From Zea mays (Eukaryota > Streptophyta > Magnoliopsida > Poales > Poaceae): a stretch of 64,000 nt of DNA. This document shows positions 32,449-43,758 of the stretch, piece after piece. Position numbers and translations under genes: made by a program. Under the pieces are notes generated by a model. That model had not been told where the DNA came from. It saw nothing but the letters and a program-made list of their open reading frames with translations, and did no database searches. Position 1 is the stretch's first letter; each line of letters starts with the position of its first letter. The DNA is taken from positions 7,936,850-8,000,849 of the forward strand of contig NC_050102.1 of assembly GCF_902167145.1 (NCBI RefSeq), in the 5' to 3' direction.

Positions 32449-33677
32449 TGAAAGGGAAATAGTCTCAACATTTCCTATAATAGATTTTGGTGTTTGACGA
32501 CCATCACAAACCTTGTGGACTAACCAGTTTGCCTAGTTGATCCTTTCACAGGTGCATAAGTTCATCTACAACTCTTCTAAGTCGACTATCCAGAATACCG
32601 TAGATTATTCCGGACAGGAGAAGCTTTTTGGAAAAACATACTAAGCGCGGACCGTCTGGGCCTTTGCGGCGGACCGTCCACGACACCAGGATGACCCTCG
32701 GACAGAACCAATGCAAAAATCCAAGTCTACACTACGGACCGTCCGGAGGAAAAGCAAACACCGTCCGAGACCACGCGCGGACCGTCCGGCATCAGGCGCG
32801 GACCGTCCGATAGGTGAGGAATAGAAAAACCCAAAGGTGACGGGTTCGGTAATATGAATTATAGCGTCCTCACGGACCATCCGGGGTGCACGACCAGACC
32901 GTCCGCGACTGCCTTTATCTGACATCTGACGACACATTAAATGCAAAATAGCCATTGATATAGCCGTTACTGCTGACCGTTGCGTCTTCAGCCGTTGATG
33001 TGCAGGGGCGGACCGTCCGGACCAGGGCGCGGACCGTCCGCGGTTGGCAGAATTGGAGCAACGGCTAGGAAGTGGTTGGTGGCTATAAATACAACCCCAA
33101 CCACCTCCATTCAATTCATCCAAGCATTCCAATCCTCTACATTCAATACAAGAGCTAGAAATCCATTCCAAGACACAATCAAAGCTTCAATCTCTCCAAG
33201 TTCCACAATTGAGACAAGTGATCATTAGTGATTAGTGACTTGAGAGAGAGAGTGATCCGTGTGTTATTTGTCGCTCTTGTCGCTTGGTGTTTGCAATCGT
33301 GCTTTCTTCTTCCTCATTCTTATTCTTCAAGTGACTTGTAATTAAAGCAAGAGACACCAATTGTGTGGTGGTCCTTGTGGGGTCTAAGTGACCCATTTGA
33401 TTAAGGAGAAAGCTCACTCGGTCTAGGTGACCGTTTGAGAGAGGGAAAGGGTTGAAAGAGACTTGGTCTTTGTGACCACCTCAACGGGGAGTAGGTTTGC
33501 AAGAATCGAACCTCAGTAAAACAAATCACCGTGTCATCCGCTTTCATTTGCTTGTGATTTGTTTTTGCCCTCTCTTTTGGACTCGATTATATTTCTAACG
33601 TTAACCCGGCTTGTAGATTATGCTTAAAGTTCATAAATTTCAGATTTGCCTATTCACCCCCCTCTAGGCGACTTTTA
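32449..33677 (+). repeat. Solo LTR of Sirevirus Q (1229 bp)
   Basis: Starts TGAAAGGGAAATAG and ends AGGCGACTTTTA (last C to T compared with other copies). It is flanked by GATAC. It contains several CGGACCGTCCGG palindromic motifs upstream of a TATA box at 33084-33091. It interrupts P pol between the integrase and RT domains. An insertion with only one LTR and a 5-bp duplication means the interior was lost by LTR-LTR recombination. ORFs over it, including 176 codons on the minus strand, are shadows. Confidence 0.9.
33084..33091 (+). promoter_or_regulatory. TATA box of the Q solo LTR
   Basis: GGCTATAAATACAACCCC, matching the position in the Q LTR at 43759-44995. It is absent from the Q LTR at 60729-61873 because of a deletion. 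Confidence 0.65.
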
Positions 33678-34420
33678 GATACTAATGGCTCCCAAGTGGA
33701 GCAAGTTGATCTTGATGAATTAGATGATGAAGAGGCTCCATGCGTCGCGCTAAGGAACATGTCTATTGGAGATGTGTGTCCTAAGGAATCCGAAGAGCCC
33801 ACACAAGCACAAGATCAACCATCATCTTCCATGCAAGCATCTCCACCAACTCAAGATGAGGAACATGCTCAAGATAATGAGGATGAAAATCAAGAAGATG
33901 AGCCACCTCAAGAGGAGGACATGGATCAAGGGGGAGATGAAGTTAATGAAGACAAGGAAGATGATCAAGAAATACAAGGTCAAAGACCGCCACACCCAAG
34001 AGTCCACCAAGCAATTCAAAGAGATCACCCCGTCAACTCCATCCTTGGTGACATTCATAAAGGGGTAACCACTAGATCTCAAGTTGCTCATTTCTGTGAA
34101 CATTACTCTTTTGTGTCCTCTATTGAGCCATACAGGGTAGAGGATGCACTAAGAGATCCGGATTGGGTGCTGGCTATGCAAGAGGAGCTTAACAACTTCA
34201 CGAGGAATGAAGTATGACATTTAGTTCCACGTCCTAACCAAAATGTTGTAGGTACCAAATGGGTATTCCACAACAAGCAAGATGAGCATGGTGTGGTGAC
34301 AAGAAACAAAGCCCGACTTGTGGCCAAAGGTTATTCACAAGTCGAAGGTTTGGACTTTGATGAAACTTATGCACCCGTAGCTAGGCTTGAGTCAATTCGT
34401 ATAGTACTTTCCTATGCTAC
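33678..34420 (+). pseudogene. Sirevirus P pol, part 2 (linker and start of RT)
   Basis: Continues P pol after the solo LTR: an acidic linker (DLDELDDEEAPCVALRN, Asp/Glu/Gln-rich) and the RT N-terminus ([20 protein letters not shown]). A TGA replaces the Trp codon at 34215-34217. The RT continues with [15 protein letters not shown] and [13 protein letters not shown], where the Zeon-like element enters at 34421. Confidence 0.85.
34416..34420. other. Target site duplication GCTAC (left of the Zeon-like element)
   Basis: GCTAC at 34416-34420 and 41813-41817. With the element removed, the RT frame runs SYAT/YHDIKLYHMDVKS as in Q and C. Confidence 0.95.
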
Positions 34421-35086
34421 TGTTGGGGACTTGTTCTCAAATGCTATGAGTTAAGAACAAGGCAACACAGAAAATGTTAAACGATAAAGTCCTTCGTCCA
34501 TTGAAGCATTATTTCCCTTAGGATATAACGATCTCCGGACGAAGGTCATGAAGGACGAACCTTCATCATCACAGTATGCATTAATGAAAGACGAAGCATA
34601 TGAAACACAAAAGATAGCACGAATAATCATATAACATTATTCATTTTACTTTATTATATCGTCAAAGAGAAATAGAGACAATATCGAATTATAAATATAG
34701 CTTCGGCTTGGAAGGAGATGACAGTACAAGCGTGACGCAAAAAGTGAATGCCAAGTCAGCGTGAACAGTACGGGGATACTGTTCACCTATTTATAGACAC
34801 GGGACACAGCCCTTACAAAATTACATTCATGCCCTTTACATTTGATAATAACTCTATAGTAGTCTATCGAGGTCTGAATAGCCTTTTCATCTTTAAGTCG
34901 GTTCCACTCTTTGCCGTTACGCCGAAGCTTTCCTGCTCAACACCTTCGGCTCTGTATCAAGCTTCGTATTATTCCGGTCTGCTGCAATGCCGACTTTAGT
35001 CTGAGGGTACCTGTTCACACATTGTACTACACAAATACTGTTAAATCCTGTTTTTGAGGACCTTCGGACGCCGAAGGTCCCCAACA
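34421..35086 (-). repeat. 3' LTR of the Zeon-like element (666 bp)
   Basis: On the plus strand it reads TGTTGGGGACTTG...GGTCCCCAACA. It differs from the right LTR by two bases (GCTTCGG/CCTTCGG near 34706; CTG/CTA near 35050). The TATA box is at 34787-34796 on the minus strand. An 83-codon ORF repeated in both LTRs is a shadow. Confidence 0.95.
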
Positions 35087-35101
35087 GTAGCCCCTCGCAA
35101 T
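35087..35101 (-). other. Polypurine tract of the Zeon-like element
   Basis: On the minus strand TTGCGAGGGGCTAC lies directly before the 3' LTR. Confidence 0.75.
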
Positions 35102-35392
35102 ATTAATTTGTTTGGAGTAATAAATTTAGATTGCGATATGGACGAAGGCTTTACGCCGAAGGTCCGAAAAAACACCTTCCCTTTGCTAGAATAGCAACAT
35201 TCAATGACAAGTGGGGTCTTTCAGCTTTCAACGTACCGAGCATATAAATACGGCCATACCGCAAACTTATTTTGCACGCTTTCTGGCCAACCACTCCTGC
35301 TTACTCAATTTTTAGCTCTTGCGCACTGTGATTTGCTAAGGTTTTAGCTTTGAAGCTTCAGATTTGAAAACAGTTTTTTAGCGTTTCCGAAG

Positions 35393-38300
35393 ATGTCTGA
35401 AGCTGCTAAGAAGGCTGCTGCTGAGATGAAGCTGAGTCTTGATGAAGAGAAGAACTTGGGGTTTCTTATAGCAATGTCGAAAACCAACACAGAAAAAATC
35501 ACCAAGGAGATTTTGGAAGGCCTGTCTGAAGATACTGGTGACAGTGAAAGTTATGATGTGGACAGCGATGGCGAAGACTCCGAAGATCGTCCCTGGCGAC
35601 CAAGCCATTCAGTTTATGGTAGATCAACTATCAAAGAGAATCATCTTGTTAACATGAGAGGAAGGTATTTCCGGGATCTGTCCGTTGTGAGGGCCGACGA
35701 AGGGGAGAAGACTTGTCCACACCCTGAAGAGAATGAAGTTGTAGTGTTCCGAAGCTTTTTGAAGGCTGGGCTGCGATTGCCCTTGAGCAGCTTCGTCGTG
35801 GAGGTACTGAAGATTTTTGAAGTCTATCTTCACCAACTTACCCCCGAGGCAATCATAAGGCTGAACATCTTCGTGTGGGCCGTGCGAAGCCAAGGTCTGA
35901 AGCCTGATGCAAAAAGTTTCTGCAATATGCACGAATTGTCATACGAGACAATACCTTGGGGTAAGGAACAGTATCACAATAACTTTGGCTGCTACAGTTT
36001 TGTTTCTCGGTCTGGGTCAAGCTGCCCCGTGCCAACTTTTCGGAAGAGGTGGCCTAGCGGCTGGATGACAGAATGGTTTTATGTAAAAAATGATCTGAAA
36101 ACAAGGGAAGACATCAAAGGTATAATCATGCGTCCTATTTGGCAAAGCTTCGGCCTTCGGAGGCCGAAGGTTGAAATGAATGAAACCGCCGAAGAGTGCT
36201 AAAGAGCCTTCGGCGTCGTCTGCTCTTTTATAGGAACAAGGGACTTAGTACAAGAGCATATCACCTTCAGGGTGTGGCCGCTTGCGGAGAAATGGGAAAT
36301 GCCACAAGAAACCATTAAAGAGGCCGACGAAGGTGGACTTATCAGATTTAAGTACACTTTTAAATTTGGAGATAAATTTATTGAGCCAGATGATGAGTGG
36401 TTGAAAAGCATTGACAATTTAAGTGATGATCTGCTCGGGACCTACTCGAAGGCCGAAGATAATGCAATGTCAGCAGCCTTCGGAGGCCGAAAAAAGAAGA
36501 GACTGAATCGGGTATTTGATGCCATCAGGTTTGTCTACCCTGACTATTGCTATCCCATTCGAAGGCAGAAGAGAAAAAACACAACCTCTGTAAAAGAAGA
36601 AGTTGCAGCTGCTCCTAGCGAGCCAGAACCGAAAAGGAAAAAGATAAAGGTTCTTACGCATCGGCCGCGTTATATTGAACCAGCTTCGGTGCCCGAGTTT
36701 ACCGGAAAAACTTCTTCGGCCACCGAAGCTGAAAAACCAACCGAGCCAGCCTTGTTGCCAGAGATCGCAGAAACGGCCGAAGTGCCACCAAAGATAGAAT
36801 CAGAACAATCAAACATTTTGTTGTCAGAAACAAAAGAGAAAGCCGAAGCGCCGTCCACAGAAAAAATTGAAGAAGTAAAAGAAGCAACTGAGGGCTCCAA
36901 AACATCAGAAGTTTTGAGTCCTACAGCCATCATTGGTATAGCAAAAAATGAAAAAGTGCCAGCCGCAACTCCGAAGAGAAAGAGAATGGCTAATGTGCTA
37001 GATGTACTGGAAACGATCAAATCTTCGAGCACACCTCCGAAGAAGGCTGCTGTTACTGCTGAAACAACAGCTGAAATTTCTGGTTCTACAGCTCCAGAGC
37101 AAGAAATTGAAGCCGAAGCTGGGCCCTCAGAGCCCGCAAAAACCTTGGAAAGTGAAGCAGAAAAAATAACAAAGCCAACTTTTGTTGAAGAAACTGGTGT
37201 TGTTACCCCCGAAGCACCCCCCAAAATTCGTGATTATATTTTTCGTCATGCTTCGGGGAAAAAATTATCAGAAAAAGAAGAACAAGAGGCCCAGCATTAT
37301 GCTCAAAAGTTGAAATATCCAAAGGGGGCGTTGATATTTAATGGCAGTGGAGAAGAAGATTTCTTGTATTGTCTCCCCGATAGCAAGGAAATTTCTGTCT
37401 GTCGGGAGATGAGCAGAAGCTTCGGATTCCCAACTTTAGAAGACGGACTTTCGGTGCTGTCAAAGAACGATCTGGCTGATAGCCTAGCTTACAACAGTTT
37501 AAAGGTGCGACAAATGGAATTCTCGTACTTTTTGTTGAGTTCAAAAATTTTTCGTTTGTTTAAAACTATTGACACAGACATATTCCTACTTGCAGGGCCT
37601 GATACTCAGTAATGCCCTCAGGGCACAGAAAGATGCTGAGGACGAAGGATGTACTATAGCCCTGAGCAACCTTCGTTCCGAAGTAATTGAACTGAGGAAC
37701 GAAGGTCTCGAAAAAGACAAAATATTATACTCATTGATAGATAAAATAAAGGAGGACGAAGCTGCTTTTAAAAGTCAAGCTGAAGCTCAGAAACACGAAA
37801 TTGAAGACCTTCGGAAACAACTGGTCAGAGCCAAAGAAGAACGTATACTTGAAGAAACAAAGCGTGAACTCAGCGATCAATGGGCAGATCACCTAGAAGT
37901 GACTGTTGAAGAGCTTCGTTCATCCAAAAAGAGATGCTACAACAAATCTATAGATTGCGTTAAGAAATTAAAGGCTAGCTTCGCCAAGGTCGGCGCATTC
38001 TCAAGTGAGGAAAACTTTTCGAGAGGCAATCCCGAAGGTGTTATTGAATGGATTGACCACGAAGCTGAAGCCTTCGAAGAAATTTTAAATAGCCGAGGAG
38101 ATATATGTGCCTTCTCTGGCGCCAGAGGGATTGCCACCATCTTAGAGAAGAAGGGCTGCGAACATGTAAAAATTCTAGCACAGTCCGAAGCTGCCTTGTC
38201 CTTTGAAGATACAAAAGATCCTTCGGCCGAAGCTAGCATAATTGGTGGAAAGTTTTTTACCGATATTTGGGATAATGGTGGCCGAGAAATGGCCGGAGAA

Positions 38301-38619
38301 ATTATTCGAAGAAGTGAGAAGGGCATTCACGATGCTAGAGCAGTAGCTGAAGCTGCTGACAAGAGCACATAAGCCGAAGGTCAACTAGGTACTAAATAAT
38401 AGTTTTTATCGTGTTGTAATCTTTAGACTTTAAGATCTGCTTGCGATTTGTAATAGCAATGTAGTTGTGTCCCGTCCTTCCTCAGATCCTACTGAAGTAT
38501 CTCCGGGTGCTCGGCCTAGGGGTGATGATGAAATTAAAAAGATGGCTGAAGCTATTATGGATGAAGTTGTCGATCGACTGTTGAACGAAGCTGCAGAAGT
38601 GGTACTTAGAGAGGACTAA
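35393..38619 (+). pseudogene. Antisense extra ORF (aORF), Transposase_28-type, three exons
   Basis: It is transcribed opposite to gag. Exon 1 is 35393-37504 (start MSEAAKKAAAEMK, conserved block with NMRGRYFRDLS, FVWAVRSQGLKP and FRKRWPSGWM, then a Pro/Glu/Lys-rich region). A 91-bp intron (GTGCGA...TTGCAG) joins it in phase 0 to exon 2 at 37596 (GLILSNALRAQKDAEDEG, long Glu/Lys coiled coil). A second intron (about 38389-38464) leads to exon 3 (PSSDPTEVSPG... ending VVLRED, stop at 38617-38619). The introns are inferred from splice consensus and the matching layout in the copy at 530-3670. Two in-frame TAA codons (36200-36202 and 38370-38372) probably disable it. The domain is the putative gypsy type transposon family; role unknown. 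Confidence 0.78.
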
Positions 38620-39554
38620 ATGCTATTGTAAAAACATTTTAAATGTAACATGTGTAATATCTTGTAGTGCTGTATGTAATATATTTGTCTTATTTTTCTT
38701 TATGGTTCAATTCTTTACGATGCATGAAACTTTACATACGTACCGTTTTTGAGTCTGGCGAAAAAACACCTTCCCTTCTTTTCATGCTTCGTGAAGAAGA
38801 ATTACCATTTATCACAACAATATCCGAAGTATCCCGAAAGATGTTGAAGCTTCGTAGAAACATTCCTTAAGGCTATACTTCAGAGATCAATATTGTTTCT
38901 CCTTGTGACTTGGCATGATTTACCCCTTTTTCAAAGCGTTTTCCCGAAGATTGATATCATATCTCTTTCTTATGCCACATGCAGTATGATGTATGATGCT
39001 TATGTTATGCAAAATGATGTGATGATGTTATGCTATGTAAGGTGATATTCCGAAGTTACACGCATATCTGCGCGATAAAACACAATCTTTTTGCAGACCA
39101 GCGCTAACTTTTCGCTATAAGCCTCCCTTAGGAGCTTCTTCGCCTTTTACTTCGGCGGAATCAGCGTTGACTTTTCGCTGTAAGCTCTGCATTCCCTTAG
39201 GAACGTCTTTGGAGCTTCTTCGCCTTTTACTTAGGCGGTATCAGCGTTGACTTTTCGCTGTATGCTCTGCATTCCCTTAGGAACGACTTTGGAGCAGAAA
39301 ACTTACACTATGCTCCCTTCGGAACGACTTTTTGTGACTTTCATCAAACTCACTCTGCGTTCCTTAGAACGACTTTTTGTTGCTTCGAAGAATTTCCGAT
39401 AGTCCGAAAGTCCTTTTTATTATCACAAGCCTGTGAAGAAAACATATTTTTCTTGTAGAAATCAACGAAACTAATTACATGAAACCTAATCAATGTCCTT
39501 TATTACAGAAAATAAAACTGAATGAAAAAAATTGCTATTAAGGTAGGATATTTG
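38620..39554 (-). other. Zeon-like spacer with tandem repeats
   Basis: No gene. An 80-bp unit starting GGAGCTTCTTCGCCTTTTAC occurs at 39131 and 39211, with partial copies on both sides (CAGCGTTGACTTTTCGCTGT repeated). GGAACGACTTT recurs every 40-50 bp between 39280 and 39375. This lies between the 3' ends of gag and of the antisense ORF. Confidence 0.7.
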
Positions 39555-41072
39555 TCAATAGATGTGCTTTGATTCTGGCACAGTGCTGTTGACCGTGCGA
39601 GCTTCGGACTGTTCTCTGAAGTCCCTTTGATGCGGAGCATATTGGCTCCCTTCTGGCTGCTGGCCTTGCTGCAACGGAGGTGGAGGTGGAGGCTGTTGCC
39701 ACGAAGCTTGAGGCTGACTCGCCGAAGCAACAGAGACTGCCGGATGGTTGCCCACATATTCTGGGATGTAAGGCGAATGATACGAAGCTGTATGCATGAC
39801 TTGCTTCGGCTGAGCTTGTTGTGCTGCTGCTTCAGCTATTTCCTTTTGCTTCTGAATAGTGACATGGCACATCCTGGTAGTATGGCCTTTGTTCTCACCG
39901 CAGAATAAGCAAAAGATTCTTCTCGGTTGATCGCCAAATCTTCCTCCGAAGCCCCTGGCGCCCCTGCCTCTTGGAGCTGGAGGTCGGAAGGAACTTTGTT
40001 GTTGCCCTGAAGCCTGTGAGGAGTATTGTGGCCTTTGTTGCTGACTTCCTTTATCATCATTCTGAGTGGAATTGTGGATTGACCTGACATGCCTCGGGTA
40101 AAACCTTCCTCCGAAGCCCCTGGTTATTTCAGAAAACCTGAAAGCTTCCTCCCTTCTTTGACGAAAATCATTGTCAGCTCGAATATATTCGTCCATCTTC
40201 TGGAGCAGCTTTTCCAGCGTTTGTGGTGGCTTTCTGGCGAAATACTGTGCTGACGGCCCTGGCCGAAGCCCCTTGATCATAGCCTCAATGACAATCTCAT
40301 TGGGCACTGTTGGCGCCTGTGCCCTCAATCGTAGAAACCTTCGGACATATGCCTGAAGGTACTCTTCATGGTCCTGAGTGCATTGGAAGAGAGCCTGAGC
40401 TGTGACCGGCTTCGTCTGAAACCCTTGAAAGCTAGTTAACAGCAAGTCCTTCAGCTTCTGCCATGAGGTGATCGTTCCTGGTCGAAGAGAGGAATACCAG
40501 GTTTGAGCAACGCTTCTGACAGCCATAACGAAAGATTTGGCCATGACTGAAGCATTGCCACCGTACGAAGACACTGTTGCTTCGTAGCTCATCAAAAACT
40601 GCTTCGGGTCTGAGTGGCCATCAAATATAGGGAGCTGAGGCGGCTTGTAGGACGGGGGCCAAGGTGTAGCCTGCAGCTCAGCGGACAGGGGAGAAGCATC
40701 ATCAAAAACAAAATTCCCATGATGGAAATTGTCATACCAGTCATCTTCGTTGGGAAAGCCCTCCTGATGAAGGTCTTGATGCTGAGGCCTTCGGTATTGC
40801 TCATCCTGAGCAAGATGACGAACTTCTTCAGAGGCTTCGTCTATTTGCCTCTGCAGTTCAGCTAGCCTGGCCATCTTCTCCTTCTTGCGTTGAACCTGCT
40901 GCTGAAGGATTTCCAGATTTTGAATCTCCTGATCCAGATCATCCTCCGGAGGTGTTGGACTGGTAGCCTTCCTCTTCTGGCTTCGTGCCTCTCTAAGAGA
41001 AAGGACGTCTTGATTGGGGTCCAGCGGCTGCAGCGTGCCAGCCCCTGGTGCTGAAGCCTTCTTCGGCGGCAT
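39555..41072 (-). CDS. Zeon-like Gag (intact ORF)
   Basis: About 505 codons from the ATG at 41072 (MPPKKASAPGAGTLQP), which I prefer because upstream in-frame sequence has only non-ATG starts. Order: Gln/Glu-rich coiled coil (about 45-100), retrotransposon Gag core (PQLPIFDGHSDPKQFLMSYE, then WYSSLRPGTITSWQKLKDLL, AYVRRFLRLRAQAP), Arg/Gly-rich segment (APRGRGARGFGGRFG), one zinc knuckle (CLFCGENKGHTTRMC) and a Gln/Pro-rich tail. It has no stops and starts about 75 bp from the 5' LTR, as normal for gag. It lacks pro-pol, so particles would depend on enzymes from another element. Gag packages element RNA in the cytoplasm (family knowledge). Confidence 0.9.
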   Translation of the reverse strand: MPPKKASAPGAGTLQPLDPNQDVLSLREARSQKRKATSPTPPEDDLDQEIQNLEILQQQVQRKKEKMARLAELQRQIDEASEEVRHLAQDEQYRRPQHQDLHQEGFPNEDDWYDNFHHGNFVFDDASPLSAELQATPWPPSYKPPQLPIFDGHSDPKQFLMSYEATVSSYGGNASVMAKSFVMAVRSVAQTWYSSLRPGTITSWQKLKDLLLTSFQGFQTKPVTAQALFQCTQDHEEYLQAYVRRFLRLRAQAPTVPNEIVIEAMIKGLRPGPSAQYFARKPPQTLEKLLQKMDEYIRADNDFRQRREEAFRFSEITRGFGGRFYPRHVRSIHNSTQNDDKGSQQQRPQYSSQASGQQQSSFRPPAPRGRGARGFGGRFGDQPRRIFCLFCGENKGHTTRMCHVTIQKQKEIAEAAAQQAQPKQVMHTASYHSPYIPEYVGNHPAVSVASASQPQASWQQPPPPPPLQQGQQPEGSQYAPHQRDFREQSEARTVNSTVPESKHIY

Positions 41073-41129
41073 GACGAAGGTGATGCTTGCCGAAGATGTT
41101 GAAAAGCTCAAGAAATGGAAGTGAGTTCA

Positions 41130-41146
41130 CCGGAGGTGGGCGCCAA
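41130..41146 (-). other. Primer-binding site of the Zeon-like element
   Basis: On the minus strand TTGGCGCCCACCTCCGG starts next to the 5' LTR. TGGCGCC is the usual start of primer sites in maize Tat-lineage gypsy elements. Confidence 0.75.
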
Positions 41147-41812
41147 TGTTGGGGACTTGTTCTCAAATGCTATGAGTTAAGAACAAGGCAACACAGAAAA
41201 TGTTAAACGATAAAGTCCTTCGTCCATTGAAGCATTATTTCCCTTAGGATATAACGATCTCCGGACGAAGGTCATGAAGGACGAACCTTCATCATCACAG
41301 TATGCATTAATGAAAGACGAAGCATATGAAACACAAAAGATAGCACGAATAATCATATAACATTATTCATTTTACTTTATTATATCGTCAAAGAGAAATA
41401 GAGACAATATCGAATTATAAATATACCTTCGGCTTGGAAGGAGATGACAGTACAAGCGTGACGCAAAAAGTGAATGCCAAGTCAGCGTGAACAGTACGGG
41501 GATACTGTTCACCTATTTATAGACACGGGACACAGCCCTTACAAAATTACATTCATGCCCTTTACATTTGATAATAACTCTATAGTAGTCTATCGAGGTC
41601 TGAATAGCCTTTTCATCTTTAAGTCGGTTCCACTCTTTGCCGTTACGCCGAAGCTTTCCTGCTCAACACCTTCGGCTCTGTATCAAGCTTCGTATTATTC
41701 CGGTCTGCTGCAATGCCGACTTTAGTCTGAGGGTACCTGTTCACACATTGTACTACACAAATACTGTTAAATCCTATTTTTGAGGACCTTCGGACGCCGA
41801 AGGTCCCCAACA
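41147..41812 (-). repeat. 5' LTR of the Zeon-like element (666 bp)
   Basis: Two-base-different twin of 34421-35086. The functional promoter would be here: TATAAATAGG on the minus strand at 41512-41521, about 290 bp into the LTR in its own direction. Confidence 0.95.
41512..41521 (-). promoter_or_regulatory. TATA box of the Zeon-like 5' LTR
   Basis: On the minus strand GTCTATAAATAGGTGAACAG. It is conserved in all three Zeon-like LTRs in the window. Confidence 0.7.
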
Positions 41813-41817
41813 GCTAC

Positions 41818-43054
41818 TTACCATGACATTAAGCTTTATCATATGGATGTGAAAAGTGCCTTCCTCAATAGACCTATCAAGGAAGAGGTCTATGTTGAGC
41901 AACCTCCTGGCTTTGAAGATAGTGAGTACCCTAACCACATGTATAAACTCTCAAAGGCGCTTTATGGGTCAAAGCAAGCCCCAAGAGCATGGTATGAATT
42001 CCTAAGTGATTTTCTTATCACTAATGGCTTCAAAGTCGGAAAAGCTGATCCTACTCTCTTTACTAAAACTATTGCAAAAGGTTTGTTCGTATGCCAAATT
42101 TATGTTGATGATATTATATTTGGGTCTACTAACAAATCAACTTGTGAAGAGTTTAGTAGGATCATGATACAGAAATTCGAGATGTCTATGATGGGGGAGT
42201 TGAAGTATTTTCTTGAATTTCAAATCAAGCAACTCCAAGATGGCACCTTCGTCAGCTAAACAAAGTACATTCAAGACATACTTAAAAAGTTTGGAATGAA
42301 AGATGGAAACCCATCAAGACACCCATGGGAACCAATGGGCATCTCGACCTCGACACGGGAGGTAAATCCATAGATCAAAAGGTATACCGGTCGATGATAG
42401 GATCTTTACTCTACTTATGTGCATCTCGACCGGATATTATGCTTTCCGTATGCATGTGTGCAAGGTTCTAGGCAGATCCTAAGGAAGTTCACCTTAGGGC
42501 CGTGAAAAGAATCATGAGATATTTAGTTTACACTCCTAAGTTTAGGCTTTGGTACCCCAAGGGATCCACTTTTGATTTAATAGGTTATTCCGATGCCGAT
42601 TGAGCAGGGTGTAAAATTGATAGGAAGAGCACATCAGAGACTTGTCAGTTTTTGGGGAGATCCCTGGTGTCATGGGCTTCAAAGAAACAAAACTCAGTAG
42701 CTCTTTCCATCGCCGAAGCCGAGTACATTGCCGCAGGCCATTGTTGCACGCAATTACTTTGGATGAGGCAAACCCTTAGGGACTATGGCTACAAATTGAG
42801 CAAAGTCCCTCTCCTATGTGACAATGAGAGTGCAATCCGCATGGCGGATAATCCCGTTGAACACAGTCGCACTAAGCACCTAGACATTCGGTATCACTTT
42901 CTGAGAGACCACCAGCAAAACGGGGATATCAAAATAGCTTATGTTAACACCAAGAATCAATTAGCCGATATCTTTACCAAGCCATTAGATGAGAAAACTT
43001 TTAGCAAACTTAGGAATGAGCTAAATATTCTTGATTCTCGGAACTTTGATTGAA
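41818..43054 (+). pseudogene. Sirevirus P pol, part 3, copy a (RT and RNase H)
   Basis: Continues the RT after the Zeon-like element: [20 protein letters not shown], then YVDDIIFG (catalytic YVDD) and MMGELKYFL. It is disabled by a TAA near 42257, a frameshift near 42308, a TAG at 42469-42471 and a TGA near 42601. RNase H is readable to the stop at about 43053 (STAEAE-type box here SIAEAEYIAAGHC, then [20 protein letters not shown], ending LDSRNFD). The TAG at 42469 is also in copy b at 62555, showing common descent. Confidence 0.87.
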
Positions 43055-43758
43055 ATATTGCACACATAGCTATTTTATATATCTTTGATCATATCTCTTT
43101 TATTTGGTACACATACATATTTATTATTCTTGTGCTAAGACTACGACTAATGTGTTTCCAAGTGTATTTCTATACTAAGTCATAGATTGAAAGGGAAATG
43201 GAGTCTTCGGCAAAAAGAAAGGCTTCCACTCCACAACTCTGTGAAATTTCGAGATAAAGTTTTTAATGTTTTCAATTGGTATCTTTTAAATAAGTATTCC
43301 TCTAAGAAATTCTATCTCAATTGGTATCTATATTTTAAGGAGGAGTTTTTCAAAATTTGGTATCTAAAATATTTGACATTCTTTCAATTTGAAAAACCCT
43401 CTTGAACACTAAGAGGAGAATTTCATCCAGGGGGAGTTTTGTTTAGTCAAAGGAAAAGCATTTGAAACAGGGGGAGAAAAATTCAAATCTTGAAAATGCT
43501 TCTTGAAATCTTATTCATATACCTTTGACTATTTGCAAAAAGACTTTGAAAAGAATTTCCAAAAGAACTTGCAAAAACAAAACAAGTGGTGCAAATATGG
43601 TCTAAAATGTTAAAATTATCGTATCAAACTTATCTGCTTAGAAATGCTTTCATTTCAAAATAACTTATGCACATATGTCAAAATGCAAACTAGTTACATT
43701 TCTACACTTTGTATTTGCTCTGGTTTGTGTTGGCATCAATCACCAAAAAGAGGGAGAT
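43055..43758 (+). other. Chimeric 3' non-coding region, P-type then Q-type
   Basis: Up to CCACAACTCTG (about 43241) it matches the P-type 3' region at 63140-63327. From about 43243 (AAATTTCGAGATAAAG) it matches the Q 3' region from 60215. It contains Sirevirus-type internal purine tracts (CAGGGGGAGTTTTG near 43427, CAGGGGGAGAAAA near 43470) and ends with GTTGGCATCAATCACC and a purine tract AAAAAGAGGGAGAT before the LTR. Confidence 0.75.

Larger units (their letters stand above)
34421..41812 (-). mobile_element. Zeon-like non-autonomous gypsy element, both LTRs present (7392 bp)
   Basis: Two 666-bp LTRs with two substitutions between them flank an interior with gag on the minus strand and an extra ORF on the plus strand. 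There is no protease, RT or integrase. The minus direction is fixed by the primer site TTGGCGCCCACC next to the right LTR, the purine tract next to the left LTR, and the TATA orientation. With 1.3e-8 substitutions per site per year (assumed), two differences in 666 bp suggest roughly 0.1 My. It would need pol from a related element such as Cinful (known biology of the group). Confidence 0.92.

Noticed and set aside
32641..33171. Open frames of about 160-180 codons on the minus strand over the Q LTRs (also 43887-44420 and 60922-61401)
   Set aside because: They lie wholly in LTRs, read through palindromic CGGACCGTCCGG repeats, and recur only because the LTR recurs.
34748..34999. 83-codon ORF repeated identically at 41474-41725
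   Set aside because: It is inside both Zeon-like LTRs, antisense to the promoter; the repetition reflects the LTR pair.
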